Source: Sulfuricurvum sp. PD_MW2
Lineage (GTDB): Bacteria; Campylobacterota; Campylobacteria; Campylobacterales; Sulfurimonadaceae
Length of the DNA stretch: 64,000 bases
Assembly: GCF_002633015.1 (NCBI RefSeq)
Contig: NZ_NSIU01000001.1
Location: 186,001 to 250,000, forward strand
Direction: 5' to 3'
Made by a program: the position numbers and the translations under genes. Below the pieces are notes generated by a model. It worked only from the letters and a program-made list of their open reading frames with translations. It did no database searches and was not told the DNA's origin. Positions 26,407 through 34,668 of this stretch are shown one piece after another (the first letter of the stretch is position 1; every line of letters starts with the position of its first letter).

Positions 26407-27236
26407 ACTCTCCCCTCAAACAACCGACGCAAGGTGACGATCGCATTGGCATCGGTATAGAGTTTTGTCGCCCGTACTCCGGAAGTGCGAAACATCTCAA
26501 AAAGCGCACTATCATGTGCCCTCACCCGTTCGCGATAACGCTTGATGCTCCGCTCTCCAAAATCTCCCTCCAATACTGCCCCGCTCTCCGGATCGATTAG
26601 CGCGGTAAATCCCATAGGGCTGGGAGTCTCTTCGGCACGGTCACGAACGACGATGGCAACCACTTCATGCTTGCGTGCCAAAACCCGTAGATCTGGAATC
26701 TCAAAAAAATCGCCGATCAAAACGATGAGAGAACGCCGTTTGATACGACGATACAGCTCTTTTACCGTATGGTTGAGATCGATACGGCGGTGAAGTATCT
26801 CTGCGTTTAACACACTCTCCACACTTTGCTGGACCGAAAAGCGCTTTTTACTCGGACGGATCTCATCACGCAGGGTTTCCGAATAGTTGCAATGTCCATA
26901 CATATCTCCATTGGCAACCGCAGAGTATCCGATGAGAGCGACCGCTTCGGCAACACTCTGGATTTTAAACTTCTCGGAACCAAAATGAAGCCCTCCCCCT
27001 AACAATCCTACACTCAAGACATTCAGTTCCCGCTCTTCGCGAAACACTTTGACAAACGGTCGCCCCGTTTTTGCCGTCACGTTCCAGTCGATATGGCGTG
27101 TATCATCCCCGCTGATGTACTCACGCAGTTCGATAAAATCGAACCCCTCCCCGCGAAACATCGAAGGGTTGTTTCCAATCCGATCGCCGATGATCTGGCG
27201 ACGAGCTTTGAGTAGAATGTGGCGGCTGTTTTTCAT
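26403..27236 (-). CDS. DUF58 (VWA-related) cytoplasmic protein
   Basis: 277 residues with the DUF58 signature 'FIELREYISGDDTRHIDWNVTA' near 31-52, and 'SLIVLIGDFFEI' further on. The family is the invariant partner of MoxR ATPases; it resembles a degenerate VWA domain without a full MIDAS. Two bases separate it from the MoxR gene and it overlaps the DUF4381-like gene by 4 bp. Confidence 0.9.
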   Translation of the reverse strand: MKNSRHILLKARRQIIGDRIGNNPSMFRGEGFDFIELREYISGDDTRHIDWNVTAKTGRPFVKVFREERELNVLSVGLLGGGLHFGSEKFKIQSVAEAVALIGYSAVANGDMYGHCNYSETLRDEIRPSKKRFSVQQSVESVLNAEILHRRIDLNHTVKELYRRIKRRSLIVLIGDFFEIPDLRVLARKHEVVAIVVRDRAEETPSPMGFTALIDPESGAVLEGDFGERSIKRYRERVRAHDSALFEMFRTSGVRATKLYTDANAIVTLRRLFEGRV

Positions 27237-27238
27237 CG

Positions 27239-28186
27239 TTACGGTATCGGAACGGCTTTAACGATCTGCTCGATCAAAGCATCGATTTTGATCTCTTCGG
27301 CTTCCGCTTCATACGACAAAACGATACGGTGACGCATCAACTCTTTGACAATAGAGGCAATATCACTTGGGGTCACAAACTCACGCCCACGCAAAAATGC
27401 CACAGCCCGAGCGGCTTTAAACATATCGATACTCACACGCGGAGAGGCTCCGAATTCGATATACGCTTTGATGGAACCAAGACCGAACATTTCCGGTTCA
27501 CGCGTTGCCGTGACGAGATTGATCATGTAACGCTCAACCTCCTCATCGATGTGAATCGCCTTGACCCTCTCTTTGAGAGCATTCAACGCTTCTGCATCGA
27601 TCACAGCGTTAATCGCTTCACTTAGACCCGATCCGACACGCCGTGCAATCGAGAGTTCCTCTTCAGGAGTGTTGTACCCGACGTTGATTTTGAGCATAAA
27701 ACGATCCAGCTGCGCTTCAGGCAGTGGATAGACCCCCTCGTTTTCAATCGGGTTTTGGGTCGCCATAACGAGAAACGGAGGAGAGAGTTTAAAACTCTCA
27801 TCCCCTAATGTTACCTGTCGCTCCGCCATCACTTCAAGCAGTGCGGATTGCACTTTTGCAGGAGCACGGTTGATCTCATCGGCGAGGAGGAGATTCGTAA
27901 AAATCGGCCCTTTTTTGATCTTGAACCCATTGTTTTGCGGATCGTAAACCTCTGCCCCCAAAATATCACTCGGAAGCAGATCGGGAGTGAACTGAACCCG
28001 CTTAAACCCGAGTCCCAGTGCTTGGGAGAGGGCTTTGACGGTTGTCGTTTTCGCTAACCCCGGTATCCCCTCGATCAGAATATGTCCGTCACATAATAAT
28101 CCGATCAACAATCCGTCGATCATTTTCTCTTGACCGACAACCACCTTGGACACTTCAGCACGTATTTGATTAATTATATCTATCAT
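27239..28186 (-). CDS. MoxR-family AAA+ ATPase
   Basis: 315 residues. Walker A 'GIPGLAKTT' (about 39-47), the MoxR insert 'FTPDLLPSDILG', Walker B 'LLLADEINRAPAK', sensor 1 'MATQNPIENEGVYPLPEAQLDRF' region and an arginine-rich lid. MoxR proteins act as chaperone-like ATPases for VWA-domain partners, which here are encoded on both sides. It overlaps the BatD gene by 4 bp. The order (BatA-BatB-BatD-MoxR-DUF58...) is rotated relative to the more usual moxR-first operons. Confidence 0.95.
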   Translation of the reverse strand: MIDIINQIRAEVSKVVVGQEKMIDGLLIGLLCDGHILIEGIPGLAKTTTVKALSQALGLGFKRVQFTPDLLPSDILGAEVYDPQNNGFKIKKGPIFTNLLLADEINRAPAKVQSALLEVMAERQVTLGDESFKLSPPFLVMATQNPIENEGVYPLPEAQLDRFMLKINVGYNTPEEELSIARRVGSGLSEAINAVIDAEALNALKERVKAIHIDEEVERYMINLVTATREPEMFGLGSIKAYIEFGASPRVSIDMFKAARAVAFLRGREFVTPSDIASIVKELMRHRIVLSYEAEAEEIKIDALIEQIVKAVPIP

Positions 28187-29301
28187 AGTGTTACCTTTTT
28201 ATCTGTTGAGAGTCTAGCAAGTTTCTTTTTAGCTTCACCTAATACGATACTTCCCGCTTCAAGTTCGGCAATAATCGGTTCATACTCTTTATCACCCGAA
28301 AGGGCTAAAACTAGCACCAACTCTTTGGGGGTCTTCGCACTCTCCCAAAACATTTTGTTTTTTCGACGCGGACGACTTCTCCATAGCCGTCGCACCGTTT
28401 CTCCAAGAAGAATCCCAAGAACGACCCATCCCAGATTATACGCATAACGTTTAAGGGTTGCACGATCGCTCAGATCGGGAGCATCCAATAATGAAGCGGG
28501 ATCATACCCCTCTTTGATCTCTATGCGTATCGCCTCGCTTTTGAGAATGACGGGACGGTTATGGACCGTATCGAAAACACTCAGTGTGAGCGGAGGGATG
28601 AGATACGATTTGTCCGCTACCAAAGCAAACTCTTGACGTATTTCCCCCTCTACTCCATCGGATGAGGGAGAAAGTATTTGTTTTGGGGGCTCGGAAAATA
28701 CCCGCACACCGCTGATATTGAGTTCAAACGGAACGAATTGCTCCAGATTGCCTGATCCTTTGATGATGACACTCAAGTGAACCGGTTCATGTGCGTGTAC
28801 CGTATTTTGATCAATCTGTGCTTCCATCGTGATATTTCCCGTCAATGCCGCATTGTTGGCTTGAACCTCGATGCTTGCCTTCGGCAAATATACTTTTTGA
28901 TCCTCGAAATCGTATTTTTTGACATTATCGCGACCGATTGTTGCATTTTCAATCGACGCAAACGTGGTATGACGGATCAAGGCATCAAGATTGATTTCCA
29001 TGAGTCCCTGATGTTTTGGGGTTATCTGAACATCGAAACTCTGTACCCGTTTGCCTTGGGAGATCCGGTCTTGCTGCGTCAGAATTCGGACATCATACTC
29101 AGAGGTATTTTGAGGTTTAAAGGCTATCGTATACTCTGCAGCGCTGTCTGAAAATGTACATTCATATCGAATAATTCCGCTTTGGCCGAGATAAAGACTT
29201 TTGGGTGCTTCGAGAAGACGCCAAGCATGGGTCGAACCCCAAAGATTTGCACCCAACATCAATACTGCGATCAGCCTACCAAGGCTTCGTCTCATGCACA
29301 C
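28183..29301 (-). CDS. BatD-like periplasmic oxygen-tolerance protein
   Basis: 372 residues: signal peptide (to about 26), beta-rich periplasmic region with the BatD-type segment 'MEAQIDQNTVHAHEPVHLSVIIKGSGNLEQF', one C-terminal membrane helix near 300-318 and a cytoplasmic tail. BatD is named for a proposed role in aerotolerance; its biochemical function is not established. Overlaps: 26 bp with the BatB gene, 4 bp with moxR. Confidence 0.8.
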   Translation of the reverse strand: MCMRRSLGRLIAVLMLGANLWGSTHAWRLLEAPKSLYLGQSGIIRYECTFSDSAAEYTIAFKPQNTSEYDVRILTQQDRISQGKRVQSFDVQITPKHQGLMEINLDALIRHTTFASIENATIGRDNVKKYDFEDQKVYLPKASIEVQANNAALTGNITMEAQIDQNTVHAHEPVHLSVIIKGSGNLEQFVPFELNISGVRVFSEPPKQILSPSSDGVEGEIRQEFALVADKSYLIPPLTLSVFDTVHNRPVILKSEAIRIEIKEGYDPASLLDAPDLSDRATLKRYAYNLGWVVLGILLGETVRRLWRSRPRRKNKMFWESAKTPKELVLVLALSGDKEYEPIIAELEAGSIVLGEAKKKLARLSTDKKVTL

Positions 29302-30790
29302 TCCTTTGATTGATCAGTTCATACTGTTTGGAACTCAGTTTGGCTTTTCCCTGTGACATCGAAAAACGAGGATCGCTTTGGGTCTTTTTCCCCTCATCTC
29401 CGCCGCCTCCGGATGCTGTATCGGTTTTCATGTTGGAACTTCCCCCCTCTTTCGAACTCTTTTTCTCTCCCGCAGGTTTATTCTCATCGGCTGAAAACGT
29501 ATCTTTTTTCTCTTTGCGAACGTTTAATGTTTGCTGTTCTTCCACCTTAGCGATTGCTCGGAGATTTTGATCGGCAGCTTTGGTATAACGGAGAGTGAGT
29601 GATTTGAGAAACGCTTCACGGGCATCGGCAAACTGACTCAGACGGACATAGCAGTTACCCATATTGTAAAAAATATTAGCTTTAAACGATCGCTCATTCG
29701 TACGAATCAAGCGGTATAGCGACAGTGCTTCCGAATATTTCCCCGCCTTGTAGAGAGCGTTAGCTTGGTTGTAGCGACCGCTTTCGTTCGTAATGTTGCG
29801 ATACATCTGTGCTGAACGTGTATATTCGCCAGACGCATAATAGTGTTTCCCCGCATACCCATAGACAAAATCGCCCACTCCCGCATGTGCCGAAATACCA
29901 ATCAATGCCAAAAAAGGGATGAACAGACGATACGCTTTATTCCCTATCGTTGTAAACGCTGCGACAAATGCAAAAATAGCGAATGCCAGCGGAATATAAA
30001 ATAGTTCCTGATAGCGCATCACGGTTGTTTTTCCTGCAAAATCGTTGTGCCCTGCATCCTCAAGCACGGAGAGGATATCACTGCTGCTGTGCAGTATTTT
30101 CCCATCATAAACGATCTCTTCGATCGCATCGTTACGTGCACTCACAACGATATGACCCCCATCGTCTTTGAGCGAGCCCTCCGATGTCGGAAGAGTGCTC
30201 CCCTCTTTGGATGCGAGCATCACGACACTCACCGCCAAATTATGTTCACGGACGAAATCCGCCTCTTTGGCATAGGATACCTCATCTCCACCGTCGGTAA
30301 AAAGAATCACGTTGGGATGCTCTGCATGAGACATTTTTCGCGCCAGTTCAAGCGCACTCATCACATCTGTCCCTTTGGTAATGATCTGTGATTCATCGAG
30401 AGAGGCGAAAAGGTGTTCGAGCAATTGAGTATCTTTGGTGAGGGGTGAGAGGACAATCGCATTGGTGGTAAATCCGATCACGCCGAAACGATCTTTTTGA
30501 TCGGCACGCACCACTTCATGCAGCAGTTTTTTAGCAACCTCCAACCGACTCGGAGAGAGGTCAGTCCCGCGCATCGAATAGGACAAATCGACCGCCAAAA
30601 TAACGTCCGATCCCGATTCATCAACGCTGATCGGTTTTTGAGAGATGACGGGACGAGCAAGAGCAACGAGCAAGAGCGCCATGGAGAGAAGCAGCCACCC
30701 TTGTTTGTTCCACCCTTTGCGGCGAACCATCCAAAGATAGAGTGCTTCTCCTGCCAACCCTAAAAGCCACAGAGGCGATAAAAAGCTCAT
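29276..30790 (-). CDS. BatB-BatC fusion: VWA domain plus TPR repeats
   Basis: 504 residues. Membrane helices near 6-22 and 33-50, a VWA domain with complete MIDAS (D68-L-S-Y-S; 'GTDVMSAL'; 'FTDGGDE'), a further helix pair near 270-310, then TPR repeats (about 325-420) and a low-complexity Lys/Ser/Gly tail (about 425-480). BatB and BatC are separate genes in many organisms; here they are fused. Likely presents a metal-dependent binding face to periplasmic partners under MoxR control. Confidence 0.88.
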   Translation of the reverse strand: MSFLSPLWLLGLAGEALYLWMVRRKGWNKQGWLLLSMALLLVALARPVISQKPISVDESGSDVILAVDLSYSMRGTDLSPSRLEVAKKLLHEVVRADQKDRFGVIGFTTNAIVLSPLTKDTQLLEHLFASLDESQIITKGTDVMSALELARKMSHAEHPNVILFTDGGDEVSYAKEADFVREHNLAVSVVMLASKEGSTLPTSEGSLKDDGGHIVVSARNDAIEEIVYDGKILHSSSDILSVLEDAGHNDFAGKTTVMRYQELFYIPLAFAIFAFVAAFTTIGNKAYRLFIPFLALIGISAHAGVGDFVYGYAGKHYYASGEYTRSAQMYRNITNESGRYNQANALYKAGKYSEALSLYRLIRTNERSFKANIFYNMGNCYVRLSQFADAREAFLKSLTLRYTKAADQNLRAIAKVEEQQTLNVRKEKKDTFSADENKPAGEKKSSKEGGSSNMKTDTASGGGGDEGKKTQSDPRFSMSQGKAKLSSKQYELINQRSVHETKPW

Positions 30791-31698
30791 CCGCCGATCC
30801 TCCTACGCCACGTCAACATCATCATAATGAGCAAAGCCCCTCCGCCGAGCCATTGAAAATAGTGTTCCTCAAACGTGTGCTGTTTACTTTTGATCGATGC
30901 ACGTTCCAGCGTATCGATCTCATCATAGATCGCTTTGAGCTCTTTTTGATTGGTCGCGGTAAAATATTTTCCGTTCCCCTCATTCGCCAACTGTTCCAAT
31001 AGTGCGTTGTCAAATTCCCCTTTTTCACCGATCCCGATAGTGTAGAGTTTGATGTGCTCTTTGTGTGCCATCGCCACTGCCTCTTTGGGGGAGATGGAAC
31101 CGCTGTTGTGTTCTCCGTCGGTGAGGAGAATGATAATGCGGCTTTTGGCTTTTGAATCGCGCAGTGCCCGCACACCCATCGCGATCCCCTCGCCGATAGC
31201 AGTATTCTGCCCCGCCATTCCGTGATTCAGATAACCGATCATCTCTGTGATGATCTCTTTTTCATAGGTCACAGGGGTTGCGATAAACGCGAAATCCCCA
31301 AACAGCACTACTCCGACATTATCCTGAAGCCGTTTCATCACAAAATCAGAGGCGATTTTCTGAACAATCTCAAATCGGCTGGCTCGCGGGTCTTCCGTAC
31401 TAAAGCCCGATGCATTCATGGATCCGCTCCCATCAAGGCTAAGAACAATATCAATCCCGTTACGGTTACGCGGATCGGCATAATCGATGATGACCGGGGT
31501 CGCTAACGCTCCAACCATCAATGTCACGGCCAATGCTTTGAGGAGCCAATCGAAATTTCCCCATTTTCGGGGTGTACCAAAAAAATGAAGATGCGGGAAT
31601 GTACGCGGATGAGAGGCAATTTTACATTTATGCAAACAATAGAGCAATGGAGGAAGCGCTAAAAATGCCCAGACAAAATCAAACGACCAAATATTCAT
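30787..31698 (-). CDS. BatA-like VWA membrane protein
   Basis: 303 residues with the BatA plan: helices near 8-22 and 52-70, a VWA domain with intact MIDAS (D89-G-S-G-S, Thr in 'NTAIGEG', 'LTDGEHN') and a C-terminal helix near 280-298. It is the first Bat gene, 18 bp after the pentapeptide-repeat gene and overlapping batB by 4 bp. Part of a MoxR/VWA envelope-maintenance complex by family knowledge. Confidence 0.9.
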   Translation of the reverse strand: MNIWSFDFVWAFLALPPLLYCLHKCKIASHPRTFPHLHFFGTPRKWGNFDWLLKALAVTLMVGALATPVIIDYADPRNRNGIDIVLSLDGSGSMNASGFSTEDPRASRFEIVQKIASDFVMKRLQDNVGVVLFGDFAFIATPVTYEKEIITEMIGYLNHGMAGQNTAIGEGIAMGVRALRDSKAKSRIIILLTDGEHNSGSISPKEAVAMAHKEHIKLYTIGIGEKGEFDNALLEQLANEGNGKYFTATNQKELKAIYDEIDTLERASIKSKQHTFEEHYFQWLGGGALLIMMMLTWRRRIGG

Positions 31699-31716
31699 AC
31701 GTCTATTATAGCTTTT

Positions 31717-32313
31717 TTAGCGACACACCACGTCGTTATCGAGTAACGATTCCTCTTTTTTTGCCTGAGCGCATTGTGCTTTGCTCATCACCGATGCGGA
31801 AAACTGAGTCCGCCATAACAGCGCGTTTTTCATGTTAGCACTGCGCAGATCGGTTCGGACAAATTTTGCATCCCCCAGTTCTGCACCGGTAAAATCGGTT
31901 TTCATGAGATTGGCTTCAGTGAAATTGGCTTTCCAGCTTTTCGTTCCGCGAAAATCGGCGTGAGCGAGATTGCTCTGTTCCAAATGGGTCCCTTTGAAAT
32001 TGGCACTTTTGGCATGAATGTAGGTGAGATCGGAGCGCTGCATCGTCCCTTTCCAAAAAAGTGCGCCCCGAGCATTCGCACCGCTGAGATTGCAATCACT
32101 CAAATCACCCATCTCGAAAATGCTCTCATGCAAATCGGCACCACTCAGATTACTCCCATGAAAATCCGCCCCGCTAAAATCGATTTTGCTTAGATTCGCC
32201 CCCCGAAGGTCACATCCGATACACTCTTTCTCTTCCAATGCTTTTTTCAAATGCGCTGCATCGTAAGCACTCAACGTCACCCCTAAAGCGGCTGCCAAGA
32301 AAAATGCTCTCAT
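31717..32313 (-). CDS. Exported pentapeptide-repeat protein
   Basis: 198 residues: signal peptide (about 1-16), a 'CIGCDLRGANL' segment, then about 20 A(D/N)Lxx/F-type pentapeptide repeats forming a right-handed quadrilateral beta-helix (about 35-165), and a short tail with two cysteines. The signal peptide places it in the periplasm or outer membrane, unlike the DNA-gyrase-mimicking cytoplasmic members. It overlaps the thioredoxin-like gene by 4 bp and precedes batA. Function unknown. Confidence 0.85.
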   Translation of the reverse strand: MRAFFLAAALGVTLSAYDAAHLKKALEEKECIGCDLRGANLSKIDFSGADFHGSNLSGADLHESIFEMGDLSDCNLSGANARGALFWKGTMQRSDLTYIHAKSANFKGTHLEQSNLAHADFRGTKSWKANFTEANLMKTDFTGAELGDAKFVRTDLRSANMKNALLWRTQFSASVMSKAQCAQAKKEESLLDNDVVCR

Positions 32314-32699
32314 TTGATCCCTCGGATACGGTGTAACTCTTTTAAGAACGGTTGAGCCCGTTTGCTCCCTACCATCGTCTCTTTTTTATTCCCTGCTTTG
32401 TCGATAAAAAACATCGTCGGAATCCCGAAAAAATCGTATCCATCAGGTAGTTTGCTTTTGTGAACATTCTTCTCGATCACGACAAAGTTTTTACTCAAAT
32501 ACGGTTCCACCATTTTGTCATGAAACACTTTTTGTTTCATGTAGGCACATTCGGGACAATCTTCGGTCGTATAGATCATCAAAATCAGCTTGTTGTCACC
32601 CCCCATCGACATCACCGCCGATTTAAATGCTTCATCATTTTGAATCGTTCCGGCATGCAATCCGACTACCAGCAATATCCCGATCAACCACGCTCTCAT
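32310..32699 (-). CDS. Periplasmic thioredoxin-like (SoxW-type) protein
   Basis: 129 residues with a short signal peptide, a thioredoxin fold, redox motif CPEC in 'YTTEDCPECAYMKQ', and the cis-proline loop 'GIPTMFFID'. Probably reduces or oxidises periplasmic thiols, or rescues persulfidated proteins. First gene of a run into the Bat operon. It resembles the protein at 34669-35061 (CKMC motif, same size and layout), suggesting a duplicated function. TAAGGA lies upstream of the ATG. Confidence 0.85.
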   Translation of the reverse strand: MRAWLIGILLVVGLHAGTIQNDEAFKSAVMSMGGDNKLILMIYTTEDCPECAYMKQKVFHDKMVEPYLSKNFVVIEKNVHKSKLPDGYDFFGIPTMFFIDKAGNKKETMVGSKRAQPFLKELHRIRGIK

Positions 32700-32717
32700 G
32701 ATAATAATTCCTTATTT

Positions 32718-32733
32718 TAGTATCAAAATACTA
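32718..32733. promoter_or_regulatory. Perfect inverted repeat upstream of the thioredoxin-Bat operon
   Basis: TAGTAT-caaa-ATACTA, a perfect 6+4+6 palindrome in the 56-bp gap between the arsR-like gene and the thioredoxin-like gene. On the minus strand it sits about 20-35 bp before the thioredoxin start codon, where a -10 region would be. A candidate operator, possibly for the adjacent ArsR-type regulator, though it differs from the ATTAGCTAAT sites. Confidence 0.4.
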
Positions 32734-32755
32734 TCACTTTGTGCTTAACAAAATC

Positions 32756-33133
32756 TTATTTTAATGCCAACTTGTCATCAAAAAAAAGTTCCCTATGATC
32801 ATCAAAATTTTTAACTAATGTGGTAAAGCACCCTGCCATCTCTCTAATCGTCTCAATATTGGGTTCGATATAGACCTTATTCCCTTTTTTCTCGACCGTG
32901 ATGATCTTCGCTTCTTTGAGCTCTTTGATATGGGCAGAAATCGTCGGAAGGGAAAAATTGAAATGTTCGGCCACGGTACTGACGCATGTTGCGATCGGAT
33001 TCACTTCGACACCAGGCTGTTTTTTATCCAATGAACAAGTATATCCGCCGGTAAAAACGTTTTTAAAAATCAAAAAGCGGGTCTCATTACTGAGAGCTTT
33101 AAAAATTTTGAGCTTTTGTTCCATATCAAGCAT
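32756..33133 (-). CDS. ArsR-family winged-helix repressor with a cysteine-bearing insertion
   Basis: 125 residues. ArsR fold: 'LKIFKALSNETRFLIFKNV', helix-turn-helix 'HFNFSLPTISAHIKELKEAKII', wing 'VEKKGNKVYIEPN', and a C-terminal dimer helix. Between helix 2 and the HTH is an insertion holding Cys33 and Cys50; Cys102 is in the last helix. The classic metal site (ELCVCD) is absent, so a thiol/persulfide or redox signal is plausible given the divergent sulfur-relay genes. The start is favoured by AAGG 7 bp upstream; an ATG three codons in is possible. Confidence 0.85.
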   Translation of the reverse strand: MLDMEQKLKIFKALSNETRFLIFKNVFTGGYTCSLDKKQPGVEVNPIATCVSTVAEHFNFSLPTISAHIKELKEAKIITVEKKGNKVYIEPNIETIREMAGCFTTLVKNFDDHRELFFDDKLALK

Positions 33134-33173
33134 TCATACACCTTACTCCGTACTGCTGCACGGTTGATGTGAA

Positions 33174-33179
33174 ATTATA
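33174..33179 (-). promoter_or_regulatory. Candidate -10 element of the arsR-like gene
   Basis: TATAAT on the minus strand, about 40 bp upstream of the regulator's start codon. The matching -35 region overlaps the AATTAGCTAATT palindrome, so the regulator could repress its own gene from that site. Confidence 0.5.
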
Positions 33180-33200
33180 ACACGATGTTATTTATTAGGA

Positions 33201-33212
33201 AATTAGCTAATT
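33201..33212. promoter_or_regulatory. Palindromic operator candidate, divergent arsR/dsrE region
   Basis: AATTAGCTAATT is a perfect 12-bp palindrome in the 150-bp region between the arsR-like gene and the DsrE-like gene. Its central 10 bp, ATTAGCTAAT, recur just downstream of the rhodanese promoter (33793-33802). Two copies within 600 bp, both at promoters of sulfur-relay genes, suggest the binding site of the adjacent regulator. Confidence 0.6.
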
Positions 33213-33283
33213 AGGCGTTTATATTATTTTTACACTCTTTTTTTACAATGCAATTCTAAATAACTCATCACAAAGGATACCGC

Positions 33284-33745
33284 ATGAAAAAATGGCTTCT
33301 CATTCTCGCTCTCACAACCGCTCTGTTTGCCGAAGAGGGGATCAAAAAAGTGGTCTTCGATCTCAAAACGGGTAGTATCGAAACATTCGAGAAAAAAGTG
33401 CTACAGGGGATCGCATTTCATAAAACTCATTACGAAGGAAAACTCGAAAAACTCGATGCTACGGTCGTCATTCACGGTGATGCGTATAAGTTTTTCGTCA
33501 AAGATCTCACAAATTCTCCCTACAAAAATGATAAAAAGCTAAGTACCGTGCACGATCAGTTAAGTAAACGGATTACAGCGATGTCATCGACGTATGAAGT
33601 GGAGTTTTTAATGTGCGAAGCGACAATGCGCACCCTCAAAATCGATAAAAGCAACATCTATGATTTCGTCAAACTCACCCCGAATTCAACCATCGGACTG
33701 ATCGATAAACAACAAGAAGGATATTCATACATCCCGATTCATTAA
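33284..33745 (+). CDS. Exported DsrE-like protein
   Basis: 153 residues: Sec signal peptide (MKKWLLILALTTALFA), then a DsrE/DsrF-type alpha/beta domain with 'KKVVFDLKTG', 'ATVVIHGDAYKFFV' and 'VEFLMCEATMRTLKI', containing one conserved-looking cysteine near residue 110. Periplasmic DsrE-like proteins are thought to bind or move sulfane sulfur. It is divergent from the arsR-like regulator; AAAGGA precedes the ATG. A strong promoter follows before the next gene. Confidence 0.8.
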   Translation: MKKWLLILALTTALFAEEGIKKVVFDLKTGSIETFEKKVLQGIAFHKTHYEGKLEKLDATVVIHGDAYKFFVKDLTNSPYKNDKKLSTVHDQLSKRITAMSSTYEVEFLMCEATMRTLKIDKSNIYDFVKLTPNSTIGLIDKQQEGYSYIPIH

Positions 33746-33748
33746 TCC

Positions 33749-33777
33749 TTGACAATTAAATGTGATTATTCTATGAT
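33749..33777 (+). promoter_or_regulatory. Sigma-70 promoter of the rhodanese operon
   Basis: Exact TTGACA (33749-33754), 17-bp spacer, TATGAT (33772-33777). The predicted start of transcription is near 33784, placing the ATTAGCTAAT palindrome about 10 bp downstream of it, a position where a bound repressor would block initiation. Confidence 0.75.
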
Positions 33778-33792
33778 ACAATTATTTAGTTA

Positions 33793-33802
33793 ATTAGCTA
33801 AT
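33793..33802. promoter_or_regulatory. Palindromic operator candidate, rhodanese operon
   Basis: ATTAGCTAAT, identical to the core of the site at 33201-33212, sits between the promoter and the start codon. It is flanked by related half-sites: TTAGTTAA immediately to the left and ATGCTAA to the right, so two overlapping dimer sites are possible. Confidence 0.6.
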
Positions 33803-33832
33803 ATGCTAAGTATATCCAAAGGAGTATCTACA

Positions 33833-34294
33833 ATGAAATCACATATCGTTACGATCATCGCAGGATTGATAATCGGTTCATCACTAATGGGTGGGCAGGC
33901 TGAGTCTGAAAAACTGATTGCCGAGGCAAAAGCACAAGCAGGCGAAATGGTACCGAAACAGCTCAAAGAGATGTTAGATGCTGAAAAGAAAGTTATCGTC
34001 ATGGATGTACGCGAGGAAAACCAGCGGGCTGAGGGGGAAATCTACGCTCCCAATACGATGGCGATCACACGCGGAAATCTCGAATTTGAAGTTCTCAATA
34101 AAATCAAAGACAAAAATACTGTGATTGTCACCTATTGCCGTGGCGGGAGCCGTGGAGCATTAGCCGCACAAACTCTCAAAAAACTGGGATTTGTTAATGC
34201 GACAAACCTCAAAGGAGGTCTTAAAGGATGGGCGGAAGAAGGTTACCCTATCGAGACCGGCTTAGGGGTTACATTACTTTCTAAAGAGCAATAA
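33833..34294 (+). CDS. Exported single-domain rhodanese
   Basis: 153-residue sulfurtransferase. I use the ATG preceded by AAAGGAG rather than the ATG 30 bp upstream, which lies in the operator. A signal peptide (MKSHIVTIIAGLIIGSSLMGGQA) is followed by a rhodanese domain with 'VIVMDVREENQRAEG' and the active-site loop Y-C-R-G-G-S-R. The cysteine would carry a persulfide. It is followed after about 10 bp by a DsrE-like gene. Confidence 0.9.
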   Translation: MKSHIVTIIAGLIIGSSLMGGQAESEKLIAEAKAQAGEMVPKQLKEMLDAEKKVIVMDVREENQRAEGEIYAPNTMAITRGNLEFEVLNKIKDKNTVIVTYCRGGSRGALAAQTLKKLGFVNATNLKGGLKGWAEEGYPIETGLGVTLLSKEQ

Positions 34295-34304
34295 GGAGAT
34301 CATC

Positions 34305-34658
34305 ATGACAACCATAATTTTGAATCATCAACCTTACGACGGTTCTGATGTGACGTGGAACGCTCTGCGTCTGCTTAAAACCCTCCATAAAAGCGGCGAA
34401 AAAGTGAATCTTTTCTTGATGAACGACGCCGTCGATTTGGCTCGTGATATCACGAAAAAGCCCGAAAGTTACGAGTACGATCTCGTCGATATGGTCAAAA
34501 AACTCTATAATGATGGTGTCGCGGTGCAGGCGTGCAGTACGTGCAATGCCCGCTGCGGTCTTTTTAAAAATACCCCTTATTTCGACGAATCAATTTCATC
34601 TACTATGCAGATCCTAGCTGATTGGGTTATTCAAAGCGATAAAGTTTTAACATTCTAA
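34305..34658 (+). CDS. Cytoplasmic DsrE-family sulfur-relay protein
   Basis: 117 residues, no signal peptide. DsrE fold ('TTIILNHQPYDGSDVTWNAL', 'VNLFLMNDAVDLA') with a cysteine cluster in 'VQACSTCNARCGLF' (three Cys), like the conserved DsrE cysteine region. Likely accepts or passes persulfide in the cytosol. TAAGGAG precedes the ATG. It sits between the rhodanese and the thioredoxin-like gene. Confidence 0.85.
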   Translation: MTTIILNHQPYDGSDVTWNALRLLKTLHKSGEKVNLFLMNDAVDLARDITKKPESYEYDLVDMVKKLYNDGVAVQACSTCNARCGLFKNTPYFDESISSTMQILADWVIQSDKVLTF

Positions 34659-34668
34659 AGGAGCCATT

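Noticed and set aside
33803-33832. Upstream start for the rhodanese
   Set aside because: It begins inside the operator region without a ribosome site and spoils the signal peptide; the ATG at 33833 has AAAGGAG and a clean signal.
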